Positions 36,361 through 48,484 of a stretch of DNA of 64,000 bases are shown in pieces. The position numbers were made by a program, and so were the translations under genes. Position 1 is the stretch's first letter, and every line of letters begins with the position of its first letter. A model generated the notes under the pieces. The model was not told the DNA's origin. It saw nothing but the letters and a program-made list of their open reading frames with translations, and made no database searches. Origin of the DNA: Platerodrilus igneus (taxonomy: Eukaryota; Arthropoda; Insecta; Coleoptera; Lycidae); contig JARFIW010001088.1 of assembly GCA_036346225.1 (NCBI GenBank), positions 2,108,001 to 2,172,000 on the forward strand. Reading direction: 5' to 3'.

Positions 36361-37810
36361 ATTGCTTTCAATTATTTATACTGTTACGCTTTTTTTGAAA
36401 AGCTTTCACATTTATTGTATTAGTTAGGTTTAGGAAACTTTTAAAAACCCCGCACTGGAAAATTTCTAGCAGATTAATGTTGTAATGCAAATAAACGTGA
36501 AAACCACATAAAGTTTTGGTTCTCGTGAAAGTTTAGTCATTATCTTATTTTTGAGATCTGGGAAAATGCCAAGATTGCATTTCTCATACCTTGTACCCAC
36601 CAATGTGCGTCAGAGAGCTTTAACCTCTCCTGGAGGGAATAGATATTTTTGTGAGAAGCGAATATATCAAAACAAAAGACTTGACTACAGACTTTCCTCG
36701 AGTGTTGACGTGTATTAGTAGTGTTTTGACTTATCGAGAAGCCCTCCTTCCGTGCCTATCCTATCGTTCATCACATATCGTATCGCCACTTCGTTGCAAA
36801 GGGCTGCTGCTAAGCAAACACTAGAACAATAGAAAGCCACCACAAAATTCTTGATAGCCGGGAAGCCGCTGCAACAGGAGCTAGATACCGCAGATAAGTG
36901 ATACTCATAATAACTTAGCAACATATTTAATCGCCTCGGAGAATTAAACCCCAAGTAAATTTGAGGTTATATATGCGTTAAATACTATTGCATTTTACTG
37001 TAAATGTGGTGGTTTTGAGGTATTTCAATACATCAGCGACAAAACAATGTTCCTGTAAACCAACACACACACAGAATTGTAGAATATCATAAACAGTTCA
37101 TATTTATTTGGTTATTGCCTTGATGATTTGATGCTAATAATTTACAGCAGGTCTTAAATATTCACTTAAAACTGTTAGTGTTCAAATTTTATACATTTAA
37201 TAATTTGTTCTGTGCTGTCACTAAGAGTGAGTTATTACGCATTATTGCTTTTCCTGTTTGTTATCCAGTCGAAATTATTCATATGGTAAGAAAGCCATTA
37301 ACAACCAAACAAAGGCTTACTTTAATTAATAACTGCATTAAGACATCTTCCGCGGATGTCTTTAGGTAGATTAAGTAGCGTGAAAGTCCTTTCTTCAGAT
37401 TCTGGTAACGAATTACGTTGAACCTACGCTTTTAGGGAACGTAAAACATTTTTAAAATAATTGAACAGGTAAAGTGAATGCAAAAGGTAAACTTCGCACT
37501 TAATTAACGCTCACTCGTATTTAATACTTCAATATTCACGGTAGTAGAACATCAAATTCTCGTTTTTAAAGCGTCGCTCCAATGAACTTGTTAGTGTCTG
37601 CACCAGAAAATGTCTATCATTTGCTAAACACAATTGCCATATTCTCTTTGCCTGAGAAATGCGTGCTTGGCACAAATACATACAATAAAATTGTAGGTTA
37701 GTTTCCTATAATACGTGAAAACTGGTAACCACAATATTATAGTGGTAACTTAATTTAAGATGAAAAAAGCATTCTCTATATCTAATATTAAAACGTAGAC
37801 TTTGTGTAAC
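36360..37810 (+). repeat. Dispersed non-coding repeat, family B copy 1
   Basis: Two blocks match 52.2-53.4 kb. Block X (36420-36760) shares CCGCACTGGAAAATTTCT-like and TTTGGTTCT landmarks with 52440-52745. Block Y (37283-37810) shares AAGCCATTAACAACCAAACA, CATACAATAAAATTG and TCCTATAATACGT with 52273-52405 plus 53000-53345. It has no coding content and the class is unknown. Confidence 0.6.
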
Positions 37811-38479
37811 CATAGACATTATAATCGCATCAAAACTTCAAAAAGAAAAAATTCTCTTTGTACGAGAGCTCACATACATGGAAAACTTAAATTAAATAAT
37901 GTCTGTAGGCGCCACCTGGTTTTTAAAACGTAGCAATACTTACGATACCAGGAAACGGAAATAAGTAGCCGCCGCACCAAATTTAGTCGACAGTATAAAA
38001 ATTAAACACTTAAAACTATCACTTAAACTCACTATAAAACTAAATACAAAGTTAATGTGTATCATTACATGTTGATGCATACAAATTTTCTTTAAACAAA
38101 TTTCTTGCTGGCTTTTAACTAGAAAAGATAAAATATATTGCAGCAGTAAAAACGTTAAATTAACAAATTAGCTAGTACTGCTGCGTTAACGATACATAAT
38201 AAAAAATATGTTAGCTTTTTTCTTTTTTACTATAAATCCTACCTTTGGTCATAAACACCGAAGCTTCAGAGGAGCAAATAGATAAGGTGATTTTTCAAAG
38301 AGAAGAATATACAATTCATTTGCTTTGCAGCAGTGGTAAGATAAAGTAACGTCTCAAAGATAATATGTCGCGCTTTTTTTATAAGGCCTTACATTTGTAG
38401 TGTAATCGACCTGAAGGCTGACCCATACGCCCTCTGTAAACGGCACACCGGGCTCCATGATCTAACATCTAGTGGCAGT

Positions 38480-39070
38480 TATGCGACCCAAGTTCATACT
38501 GGGAAGATGGCGTTAAGGCGGAAAAGTTTGAAATAAAACTACAGAATTTACCTAACTTGACTTTTAATGAAAATAATAACCACTAAATAGGTCGTTTGCA
38601 TGAAGGCATAGAAAAATGACATTTAAAGCAACCAATGCCGTACTCAACCTGGGCGATTGGAGAAAAAGCACGGCAGAGAAAACCTTAAACTGCCCTCACA
38701 CTTCCAACTGCATTTAGCACATCTCTACAATGACAGGTAACGTACAAATACCCAGATCACCAACACTGAAATTGACGGGATGTCAACTGTTACCCAGACA
38801 TACCACACATGACAACTGAAGAAACGTTAGTGTGAACCAGTGAATCTTTTCTGGTAAGTACTGAGGTCAGCTAGGCCAATACTACCCAGCTAAAATTGAA
38901 AAGGGGGACACCAGGAAGATGACCTGCACCTTGACTACCAATGTTTCTTCCCGCACGGACATAAAATGTTAGTAATATTCAACAAGGCTCGATCACACGC
39001 GCCCACATACATACATTAACAGTTTCCAGCCCGTGTTACAAAAATATTTCACAAAGAATAGCCAACTTCC
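38480..39070 (+). repeat. Dispersed non-coding repeat, family C copy 1
   Basis: Colinear with 55660-56220. Shared landmarks: GAAATAAAACTACAG, CGGNAGAGAAAAC, GTTAACTGTTA-like/GTCAACTGTTACCCAG, ATGACAACT, TAAAATGTTAGTAA and CAACAAGGCTCGATCACACG. It follows family B in both places, so B and C may be parts of one large element. No ORF. Confidence 0.6.
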
Positions 39071-41171
39071 TATTATTTGCAAAAGAGTACACTACAAGTA
39101 CATTGACAAGACAACATGAATCGCTGAAATGAACTTATGGTATGATTGCGCATAGTTAAAAAGGCGCTGGTTATTTAATAGACTATCTCCAACATGCAAA
39201 TGCGAAAGAATGAGGTTGTCGATCATACCAGAGGTTCAATTTAATTACATCACAAGCGTTAAATACTAGTTAATTATATAGGAACATCGGCTAGATAAAA
39301 GAATATACAAAACCAACAAACATATAACTACCTTAAATAGCAACTAATTATCAACATGAAACATTACTTTCAATAAAAACCAACCAAGTGAAATCTTTCA
39401 ACCTGCCATCTTGAAATCTAAAAACAAAGTTCTTTACCCTTGTCGACTAGATCGATCATCTCTACACATGCGCCCCTTATACTGTAAATTCTTACGTCAC
39501 GGAATGCGTTCAGAAACCTGCAAGTGGTTACTGAACTATTCTAACAAATAACTTCAAATATCGAAATGTACACTATAATATTTGCAATAATTAATCAACC
39601 AATGAGAAATCGACTTAGAAGCATTACGGATCACTTCACATTTTATTTTACTATTTAACTTAGAGGATTTTTAAATCCAGTATGGAAAAGTTTTCCTTTT
39701 CTATACTTAATTTAAGCTTTTAGGTGTAAGTTCCACGATTATTAGTTTCCGCGCATTTCAGGAGATAAAGCTATGGGTTGTGGTAACCTATCTGCAAACG
39801 TTGCGTTCCAGGGCAATAAGAATGCAGCTATGTTTAGCGGTTTTAGCCGTGGGAGCGTGGAAAGTGGTGGGAGACTCTATTTAGTAAGAACTTAGTTGGT
39901 ATTATTCCTTTTCCTGCCTGTACCTATTCAGTATATCTACAAAATTATCTTGTGCTTCGTCGGCAAGAACAGTTGGACCACTTCGAAAAAAACCCAGCCG
40001 AATGATTACCACTGACACCCAGGTAACAGTCGTGACGTTTAGTAGTAAAACCGGTAAGTTCCTCACCTGTTGTATTAATTAGCGTACTTTACTCACGACG
40101 ATTACTCATGCAGCCTAACTTATAGGCGTAACCCTTTTCCGGCAGGATTATGCATGATTAATCAACGCCGGAGAAGTTCAATTTTAGTTAGCTTATACTG
40201 AAAGTATGGCAAAAGTATTATTTAAGTAAGATAAAATAGTTTTGACGAAATAGATAGGAAACAAACCGTTTGATAAAGTAAAATCTCTGAGATATTTAAC
40301 AGAAAAGGATAACTAACCAACCATTTATGGTTATATATTAATTAGATAAAATAAGATCTTCAAGATAATTTCAAAGAAAGATAAACACAAAACATTTATG
40401 ATTTAGCCTAATAATAATATAATGTCTTAAAAAAAATTTAAAAAAAAATAATGTAAAAATTAATTTTGGTTCGGGGTGTATACTTGTCAAGGCACACCAC
40501 CCCTCCTACAAATAAATTACAGAAGGAACTCACAAGAGAGTAGAGTGATCCCGTAAGATTCTAAAAAGAAGTTTTTACTCTTACGCTCCCAAAAGGAGAA
40601 GTTCCGTAAAGTGACATTCGTTCATATGAACAGCATGAGTGCCAAATAGAAAAGGGAATGCAATTCCTACATTCTTGCGTTGATTAGGAAAGAGCCTGCC
40701 CACAGGCAAAATCAAATAACAAACTACACTGTAAACGGCTTTACGTAATTCAGCGAAAGACAGTGGAAATATCCAGCGAGACGTAGATTTCCACACCCAT
40801 GACCCAATGTCGTGAGGCAATAACTATGCAGCTATTTAAAAGTAACAGAAAAAAATAGATGGTAGAGAAAAATACCATTCTGAACGGACCTGCACGTTAA
40901 AAAGTTCTAAAATACTAGAACGAATAGAATGGTTTGTGTGTGTCATTCGGCTAAAAAACCAAAATATAGATTTAACCAACTCAGTAGGGTCCTTAATGGG
41001 GAACCATACTAAGACAGGTCCTAGGAAGAGAGCAACAGCTCTTTTGGTACTTAGAGTAGCAGAGACCGTGGGGGTCGGTATGACACTCTAGGACACACTA
41101 CTGCGATGTGGAAGGAAACATGAAACCACCATATTACCTCCTAAATACACGCATACGTAAAATGTCTTAAA
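39071..41171. other. No recognised gene; the right part is probably the LINE 5' region
   Basis: 39071-40900 shows nothing I can name. The stretch at about 40930-41170, just before the RTE-like endonuclease start codon, is presumably its 5' UTR, by position only. Confidence 0.35.
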
Positions 41172-42120
41172 GTGATGGCATCTTCTGGAGTAAAAGATCC
41201 CGGAGTTAAAATAGTTTCCCATTCGGATCTCGAGAAAAGAACTACTTCGGAAGATATGATCAGCAAGTTTAAAAGAGGAGCACAGAACATTTTACGAGTC
41301 GAAGCGTGGAATGTTAGAACCATGAAGCAAGTAGGTAAGTTAAAGAATCTGAAAATCGAAATGGATAGGTTGGCATTAGACTTAGTAGGGTTCGACGAAG
41401 TTTGGTGGCCAAAGGCGGGTATTTTTGTAGCGGATCTTTATAGAAATTCATACAGGGTCAGAGAAAAGAAATTCAGATGTGAGAATAGGCATGCGCAAAC
41501 AAGATACGACACTGTGAAAAAAACTACTTACAAAAGAACGAAGAAGTACTCATGCTTAGATTAAAATCTAAACCGGTAAATACAGTAATAATACAAGTTT
41601 ACATGCCCACCTCTAGCTACAGTGAGGACGAAATAGAAGCGATTCACAAAGATATCGAAGACTAAGATGCGTAAAAGGATATAAAAATTTAATAATTACG
41701 AGAGATTTTAATGCAGTGGTAGACGAGGACACGGAAGGAGCGGTAGTAGATATATTTGGTTTAGGCATGAAAAATGACAAGGATAGAATTTTGCGACAAA
41801 AACAATTTAACCATCACAAACACATTATCTCAACATCATACTAGACGACGATACACGTGCAAGATGCCAGGAGAGATAGGGAGACATCAAATAGATCACA
41901 TTCTTGATTGACGACGGTTTAAAAATCAAGTAAAAGACTGTAGAAACTATTCAGAAGCAAATATGGGCTCTGACCACAACATCGTATTTGCGAAGAATAG
42001 GTTCCATTTTTGTTAGACAACGGTTTAGGCATCAAGTAAAAGATCGTAGAGCTATCCAGAAGCAGATATTAAGATTGACCACAGCATAGTGATTATGAAA
42101 CCCCAGTTTAAATTTAAAAA
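41172..42120 (+). pseudogene. RTE-like LINE endonuclease (EEP/APE type)
   Basis: The start codon at 41172 leads to ILRVEAWNVRTMKQVGKLKN, the N-terminal Asn motif of endonuclease/exonuclease/phosphatase proteins. MDRLALDLVGFDEVWWP carries the Glu-motif region, with Asp where Glu/Ser is usual (FDEVWW). After a stop at 41562 come a QVYMPTSSYSEDE stretch, ITRDFNAVVDEDTEG (GDFNA motif, Gly to Arg) and GSDHNIVFA with the catalytic His near 41960. The His segment is duplicated at 42015-42100. It would nick target DNA to prime reverse transcription; now inactive. Confidence 0.7.
41908..42105 (+). repeat. Tandem duplication (about 105 bp) of the endonuclease His-motif segment
   Basis: GACGACGGTTTAAAAATCAAGT at 41910 and GACAACGGTTTAGGCATCAAGT at 42016 start two diverged copies that run through the SDHNIV/DHSIV-coding part. 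The differences show that the duplication is old. Confidence 0.6.
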
Positions 42121-42499
42121 TTTAAAAAGAGGAACGAAAAAAGGCAATTTGACTTTAAGAAACTAAAAGACAAGGATATCCACAAAAGATTTGAAAAAGT
42201 CGAATGAAGTTCTGAAAGACATCGTAAAAATCTCTAATACTGAGGAAGTAGAAGCCGAATGGAATAACATTAAATCAAGCTTAGATATGACGACCAAGGC
42301 TATTCTAGGGTATAAACAAAAAGAATATAAGAAGCCACGGGTAACAAAAGATATTCTGAATTTAATAGAAGAAAGGCGATACAAAAACAGACCACACAAA
42401 GCAGAAAAACAGAGATACAAAGACATAAAATAGGAAATACGCAAATGCAGGAACCTAGGGATATTGGTCCAGAGCGTGTTACTAATTCTGGCGGTGTTT

Positions 42500-43260
42500 G
42501 GCCAGAAGTCACCTAACATGGATCCTCGGAAATTGGCGAGTGCCGGACAGGTGCACATAATGTGCTCTGCTGTCTATTCCTCCCGTTGACAACTTCGACA
42601 GGTTGGATTCTCCGAAAAACCCAATTTGTGCATGTACTTCTTTACCTTGCAGTGCCCCGTCAAAACACATGCTAAAAGTCGTAGTTTTTGCCCCGGCAAA
42701 CCTATGGAAAGTTTCCCTTTTTTAGTCGAAAGAGACTTTATGAACATTTTTGCCTGTCGACAATGTTTTTCCTTTGCCACCTCTCGCAGTGGCGATGGTA
42801 GGTTCTCTGTCTTATCATAGTAAGTAGCACAGATGACGAAAGGGAGACCGATGGCTCAGGTCCGTCAAAACTCTGAGTCGATCCTTGTCTCGCCAAAGCA
42901 TCGGCCCGCTCATTACCGTATTTACCTGATTGACCCCTGATCCAGGCCAGCTCGAGAATATTAGAGTAAGAAGCCCGTTCAAGAGTGAGGTAGCACTGCA
43001 GTACCACTTCTGAAAGGATCTTCTTCCTATTTAGGGCCATTAAAACTGCCCTACTATCTGTGGATATGCGTATAGTTTTATTTTGAATACCTCGTTCCAA
43101 AATAAAACTGGCACTTTGCGTGATCGCAGTGGCTTCTGCTTGAAAACAGTTGCCTGCGTTCCCAACGCTATACTTTCGTGAAGGTCTAGGTCATCTGAAA
43201 AGATGCTTGCCACTGTACCTTCCTTGTTTTGATCCATCTGTGAAGATGAATGTATCTGCT
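42500..43260 (-). pseudogene. LOA-like RNase H and Cys/His C-terminus
   Basis: TFIFTDGSKQGRYSG near 43210-43255 gives the first catalytic Asp. IRISTDSRAVLMALNRKKIL (about 43010-43070) gives another, and SGKYGNERADALARQGS the last Asp. The end reads LTGHCKVKKYMHKLGFSENP and a CRSCQREE segment, the zinc-binding C-terminus typical of LINEs with RNase H. The frame breaks around 43150 and 42750. It would remove the RNA strand during reverse transcription. Confidence 0.8.
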
Positions 43261-43734
43261 GGAATCAGGTCTTCGGGGTTCACACAGACCCTGTACCGTT
43301 TCCTTAATGTTAGTTTGGGGTAATTGAGTCAACCCTGACATCCAAGAGTGGGATTGTTAACAACGCTTCACTTAAGATATCCTGGTGTATCCCATCGTCT
43401 CCCTTATTGTTCCACAATCCCTTAACTTTTGGTCTTAGTGCCGTTCTTAGAGCCATCTCCTCCACATGCAGGTCTAGCGGAGGGAGATCGAAGATGGCTT
43501 CCAAGACTGCAGTTGGTGTGGATTTTATTGCACCCGTGATACTAAGACAGGCTAGTCTTGGTATGTGCGTAAGCACTTTAGCTGCATTAACTTGTCTGGT
43601 TCGAGGCCACCAAACAACAGCTCCATAGCATAGGTCGTACTACTGCAGTGTATAGTCATAGGACAGCCTTTGGTGAAAGTCCCCAAAGTTTACCTATGGC
43701 CCGTCTGCATTGCCAGAGCACTGCACTAGCTTTC

Positions 43735-45027
43735 GTAGCTTTTACTTGTACGTGTTTAGCTCATTTCAGTTTTTTATCAGGTATAATACCCAAATACTTG
43801 ACTTCCTCTGAGAGGGTTAAGGATGTTTGAAAAAGTGATGGTAATCTGGTTACCGTTAATTTTCCTTTGCTAGTAAACAGAACTAACGAGGTCTTGTTTG
43901 GATTTATGATCAAGGAGTTTTCCACATACCATTGTTCAATTAGCTTTAATGCTGTTTGCATTAAAATGCACAGCACTTGTTCATATTTGTCAACTACTGC
44001 GGTAGCACGGTCATACTTTACCGTGTAGAAGCCGGCCCTATTAAGACGATGTAGCAGGTTGTCTACTACTAGATTCTATAGTAGTGGTGACAATACGCCA
44101 CCCTGAGGACAGCCCTTAGCTACCGCCCTGCATAAGAAAGTGGTTCCCACACAAACACGTACTTCACGACAGCGTAGGTACTGTTGGATTAACTGCCTGA
44201 GAGTGTTATTCACTTCGTGTTCTCTCATAACTTTGTCAATACTTTCAAAGGTGGTTTCACTAAACGCGCCTTCAATATTTATTATCACACCTAAAGTTGA
44301 CATGTTGTTCTTGAGGATTTCTCGATCCGCTCTAGCGCAGCGTGTAGGGCAGACTCTGTAGACCTCCCTGATATATAGGCATGTTGGTTTGGGTGAAGAG
44401 GATGATACTGCCCAATCCCTTCCTTGCTATCAATGTCGCATAATCTTACCAGCCTCTTTAACAAAAAGGGCGTTAGACTGTTTGGACGATAGGATTTGGC
44501 CAAGGAGTAGTCCTCCGTCCCGGTTTGGGAATGAAGACCACCCTGACCCTCCTCCAGCTTATGGGAATATATCCGAACGCAATACAGCTTCTGAACAGCC
44601 TCACCAGATGAGGAAGTAGCCTCTTCAGACCCCACTGCAGTAGGGCTGGAAAGATGCCATCCAATCCTAGCGACTTAAAAGGTTGAAAGTTAAGATTGCC
44701 TATTTTACTTTTTCTTCCTCCACCACCCGGTTGACTACCTTCCAGTCTGCCTCCTCTGGAGCCTGCCTGGGAGCATTCATCCTGGTGGTAGTTGATATGG
44801 GTACATTTCCTGGGAAGTGTGTGTCTAGTAGTAATTTCGCTGTTTCTTCCTTGTTGTTGGAAAACGAACCATCCGCACCTTTGAGACAACATGGTTGCTG
44901 GCGCGAATCCTTAGACAGGATTCTATTTATTCGAGATGCTTCTTTTGCAGACTCAACTGAGATACAGACGGTCCTCCATGAGTCTCTTTGTCGTTTTCTT
45001 ATTAAGGCTTTGTATAGCCCTTGGTGA
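43735..45027 (-). pseudogene. LOA-like reverse transcriptase pseudogene
   Basis: The order reads from high to low coordinates: PFKSLGLDGIFPALLQWGLK, WRRVRVVFIPKPGR, then SYRPNSLTPFLLKRLVRL (RT blocks 0-2), NQHAYISGRSTESALHAALE, and AKGCPQGGVLSPLL near 44080-44120. Next comes a spoiled active-site box (the Tyr-Ala-Asp-Asp is not intact near 44010), then ENSLIINPNKTSLVLFTSKG and EVKYLGIIPDKKL. Shifts occur near 44630, 44480, 44295 and 44076. It is catalytically dead. Confidence 0.8.
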
Positions 45028-45137
45028 TTTTTATAATTATCATTTTAGGGATATAAAACCGTATAGCTAAAATATAAGGGACGCGGGAGGAAAAGTCATT
45101 ATAGAAAATGTAGCAAAAGTGGATAGATGGCAAGAAT

Positions 45138-45739
45138 TATAACAAACACAATCTCAAATTAATTATGATTAAATGCTCAACACTAACAATAAATCCACGC
45201 CAAACGAATTAAAAGTATTAAAGCACTTACCCTGGTTTTATCGTAATGTTATTCATCTCAGGGTGGTGCGGTTTATTCTGCTTGGTCCTGTTGTTACGAG
45301 TTGTACTTACTTCCGACTGTAGGGCTCCTCTGGCGAGACGTTAAACGAATGGTAAGATAGGTGGAGTGACAACACTCGCGTTAGCACTGCCGGTGCGATA
45401 ACTCATCGAAGCAGTATGTGTAGCTGTGAGATCGAGAGTTCCTCGAAATATCGGTGGCCCTGGGTTTTTACGCCACTTTCCACCACCCGAGGTCGATTCA
45501 CCTGCACTGGCGTTCATGGGAAGATAAACGCTTTCTTACGTCGGATCCCTGCATTAGCGTTAACGTTTTTCCTAATAAACCAGTCGCCAGATCCGTGTAA
45601 ATTTTTCTACTTTCAGGGTTTCACAACATCAACGGAATTGCACTAATTAAACGAAAATTTTCATAAGTATTAAAGTAAAGGCCCTAACTCCTAAATTAAG
45701 AAATTTTACTTCCTGAATGTTTTAAAATAAAACGTTACA
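45138..45739 (-). mobile_element. Solo-LTR-like insertion (family 2)
   Basis: 602 bp with GAAT directly before (45134-45137) and after (45740-45743), inserted in the RTE-like LINE just where the TGGCAAGAAT...GAATATATGAGG frame would otherwise be continuous. Read on the minus strand it starts TGTAACGTTTTATTTTAAAA and ends TTGTTATA, close to TG...CA with one changed base. It is more GC-rich inside than the LINE. No coding. Confidence 0.5.
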
Positions 45740-45743
45740 GAAT

Positions 45744-46766
45744 ATATGAGGAATTCATATGCAGGAGAAGAACTAACAACTTTAGAAGAGGAATCAGACA
45801 TTGAAAAACATTACTTGGGATATCTTATACTTAGAGATGAGTTTGAACTAGCATTAAAGAGTCTGAAAAATAATGAGACACCAGGTATAAAAAAGATGCA
45901 CGCATAAACTCTAAAAGCCGCTCGTCAAGCAGTAAGAGAACGTCTCTTCCAACTTGTAAGGTATACGTATGAGATAGGCAAAATACCCAAAGCTTTCACA
46001 CGTAACATCATAGTCACTATACCAAAAAAGAGAGGCTCGGATAGATGTGAAAATTTTCGAATAATAAGTTTGACAGCACACGTATCAAAAATATTAACTA
46101 GAATTATACAAAAACGGATGGAAAAAGGGGTTGAAGAAATACTAGATCAATTTTGGTTTAGGCTAAGCAGGGGAATAGGGAGGCTATTTTAGCTTTAATG
46201 ATGTTAATGGAAAAAGTAATAGAAAAGGAGATATCGTGTATATGGGGTTTCTAGATTTGAAAAAAGTATTCGATAATCTAAAATGGGAAAAAATATTCGA
46301 AATGCTCAAAAAGATTGGTATGAGCTATATGGATAGACGAATAGTACGTAGCTTATACAGAGAACAAACAGCGGTAATAGAATTAGAGTAGTAACGCAGA
46401 AAAGTAAATATTATCAAAGGTGTGAGACAAGAAAAGTGTAAAGTGCTGCTACAGATATATTATGAAGATATCATGGACAGAAAAAAATTAAGAACAAAAA
46501 GGTTTTCGAAATAGCAGAAGTAGAAAGAAATATGGAGAAAACAATAAAAAATAGGAGAGATAGGATGATAGAACACATACCAAGGCATGAGGGAATAGTG
46601 CGTAACATATTAGATGTTGAAATAGGAAAAGAGAGAGGTACAGATAGACCTAGATTAGTCTATTGCACACAGATAGTAAAAGCTGTAGGTTATGGGAATT
46701 TCAGGAAAATGTGCAAGTTAGCTCAAAATAGAAAGCAATGGAGGTACGCGTCCAACCAGTTCTAGG
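45744..46766 (+). pseudogene. RTE-like LINE: reverse transcriptase start and C-terminal tail
   Basis: LRDEFELALKSLKNNETPGI (RT block 0), IVTIPKKRGSDRCENFRIIS and LTAHVSKILTRIIQKRMEKG (blocks 1-2) are legible at 45830-46130. The catalytic-box region is deleted: the sequence jumps near 46420 to the tail. The tail ORF (46532-46765) reads [20 protein letters not shown], then QIVKAVGYGNFRKMCKLAQN, and ends with the usual stop region. It is the clearest copy of the tail in the window. Confidence 0.75.
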
Positions 46767-46790
46767 ATTGAAGACGTAATGATGAGAGAA

Positions 46791-48484
46791 AAATAAAAGA
46801 GATCTGGGAGAGAAAAGGAAGGGTTCGCATTGAGCAAAAGCGATAGAAAGAACGGTGGATAGTAAAGCACTACTCGACCAGCCAAAGTGTAATCAGCAGC
46901 CCGGAACGAAAGATCACCACCCTTATGTGATGGGCAGTTGTCTCGGGGTTAAGACAGGTTCAACAGAGGAAAAAAATAAGGTTGAAAACAGAAACAGTGG
47001 AATAAGAAAAAATAATTTTAGGATAAGTATCCTTGAGAAAGAGTAGAGGGTAGAAACAACGACGCCCATGCCCGAGATTAGTGGGTAGCCTCCCTCCCCC
47101 CGCCCGCTATCAGAAAAAAGAAAAAACATATATAATTGCAAACAGATGTTTTTCTTTTAAGAAAATAATTTCAAAATCTGTGTTACGTAGAAATTGTTTA
47201 ATACTAAAATAATTTTAATATGTACTATTATATTTTATATATTTATTTCTTTACTAAATTTTTTTAAGAGTGTACCGTATTACTTGGTATGGCTTTTTAA
47301 CGCGGTCCCATCCCAACCCAACCCGTCCCACGATAACAGAAGCACTATTAATGGACTTCAATTTGCAATGTGTCACTCTATCACCACCAAAAACCTTTGA
47401 ATGTAATATGCAGGTGACACGATCACAGTTTACAGGTGCAGACGATGGCGCAGCATCATGCTATATTAACGTTTAAGTGTACTGTTAACTTTTCCAAACA
47501 GAGTTTTTCAGTATAGGCCTATAATAGCTTTCAACGTTTTGATTTGGTTAGATGTATTCCGTATAAATAACTTGTAAATAAGTCAGTGTACATATCGAAA
47601 AACATTATTGCTATATAGGTTACGTAGTTTTATTCTTTCATTGCATCGGTTCAGAATATTTACAGTTATTCAGGTATGCAGAGATCTTTAAGCTAGGTTT
47701 AGTAGGTTATAACGTAAGATACATTAGTTAGGAAATAAATAGTATTTAGTTTTAAATAAACTAATTTGTAATAGGAATACCCTGTAGAATCTATATTTTA
47801 TACTAAAACAGTGTTTACAAATCAAGATTAGTAATTAAATCCGTAATTTTTTTTCCAAATTACTCTAAAACAACAAAAATGTAAATAAACCGATTCAGTT
47901 TTAATTGATAACATTTTATAGTATAAGCATTGCATGCTCTTTTTAAAAAGCTTTCAGAGTTGTTGAAAAATTCATTAAAATGCACCTTGGATTTGAGCAT
48001 TAGGAGTTGTTAAATAAAATTCATGCACTACAAAATAGTTTTAATGAAGTGTTGCAACTATCGTAAAATATACTACAATTAGATTTTAAGACGCCAAGTC
48101 AGAAAAGTACACACTTAAAGATTACCAAAAATGGTGTAATTTTTTATACATTTAGATTGCAATAAGGTTTCAGATCACAAGAAATTACAGATACGCTTTC
48201 ATAAATTACAGTATAACAGGGACTTCCTACGTGCTATTTGACATAAAAAGTGATGCAATATTATGTAATTAAAATTAAAATCTCGAGGCATTAGATAAAA
48301 TAGTAGGGGAATTAAAAATAATAAAAACGGATTAAGATTGAGTTATCGACAGTCGTATAGTAACCGGTCATCTAAAAACATTGAGATGTGGTAATTAATA
48401 AAAGTAGGAAGAGGGTCTTAATGCTAGCTCCCAAAGCTGGGTTAATTTAAGGGAAGTGGGGTAATAGTAAGTTCTGATCGGGGT
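46791..48484. other. No recognised gene
   Basis: 46800-47110 follows the LINE and is A-rich and of mixed composition, ending in a C-rich run (CTCCCTCCCCCCGCCCG). 47110-48484 is AT-rich with nothing I can name. Confidence 0.4.

Larger units (their letters stand above)
42465..45045 (-). mobile_element. LOA/I-type LINE fragment with RT and RNase H
   Basis: Minus-strand LINE piece of 2.58 kb inside the RTE-like LINE. The 9-bp direct repeat TAGGGATAT lies at 42456-42464 and 45046-45054. From the right it has the linker to RT, RT, RNase H and a Cys/His-rich end, so it lacks ORF1 and the endonuclease (5' truncation). The presence of RNase H after RT points to the I/LOA group rather than Jockey or RTE. 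The left edge lies close to the C-terminus with no visible tail repeat. Confidence 0.8.
41172..46790 (+). mobile_element. RTE-like LINE, interrupted by two later insertions
   Basis: LINE pieces in order: endonuclease 41172 to about 42120, linker 42130-42464, linker end 45055-45137, reverse transcriptase and C-terminal tail 45744-46766. An LOA-like LINE (42465-45045) and a solo-LTR-like insert (45138-45739) were added later, each with its own target duplication. Stops occur in all parts, so the element is dead. It resembles the CFDP2-like RTE elements common in insects. Confidence 0.75.
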
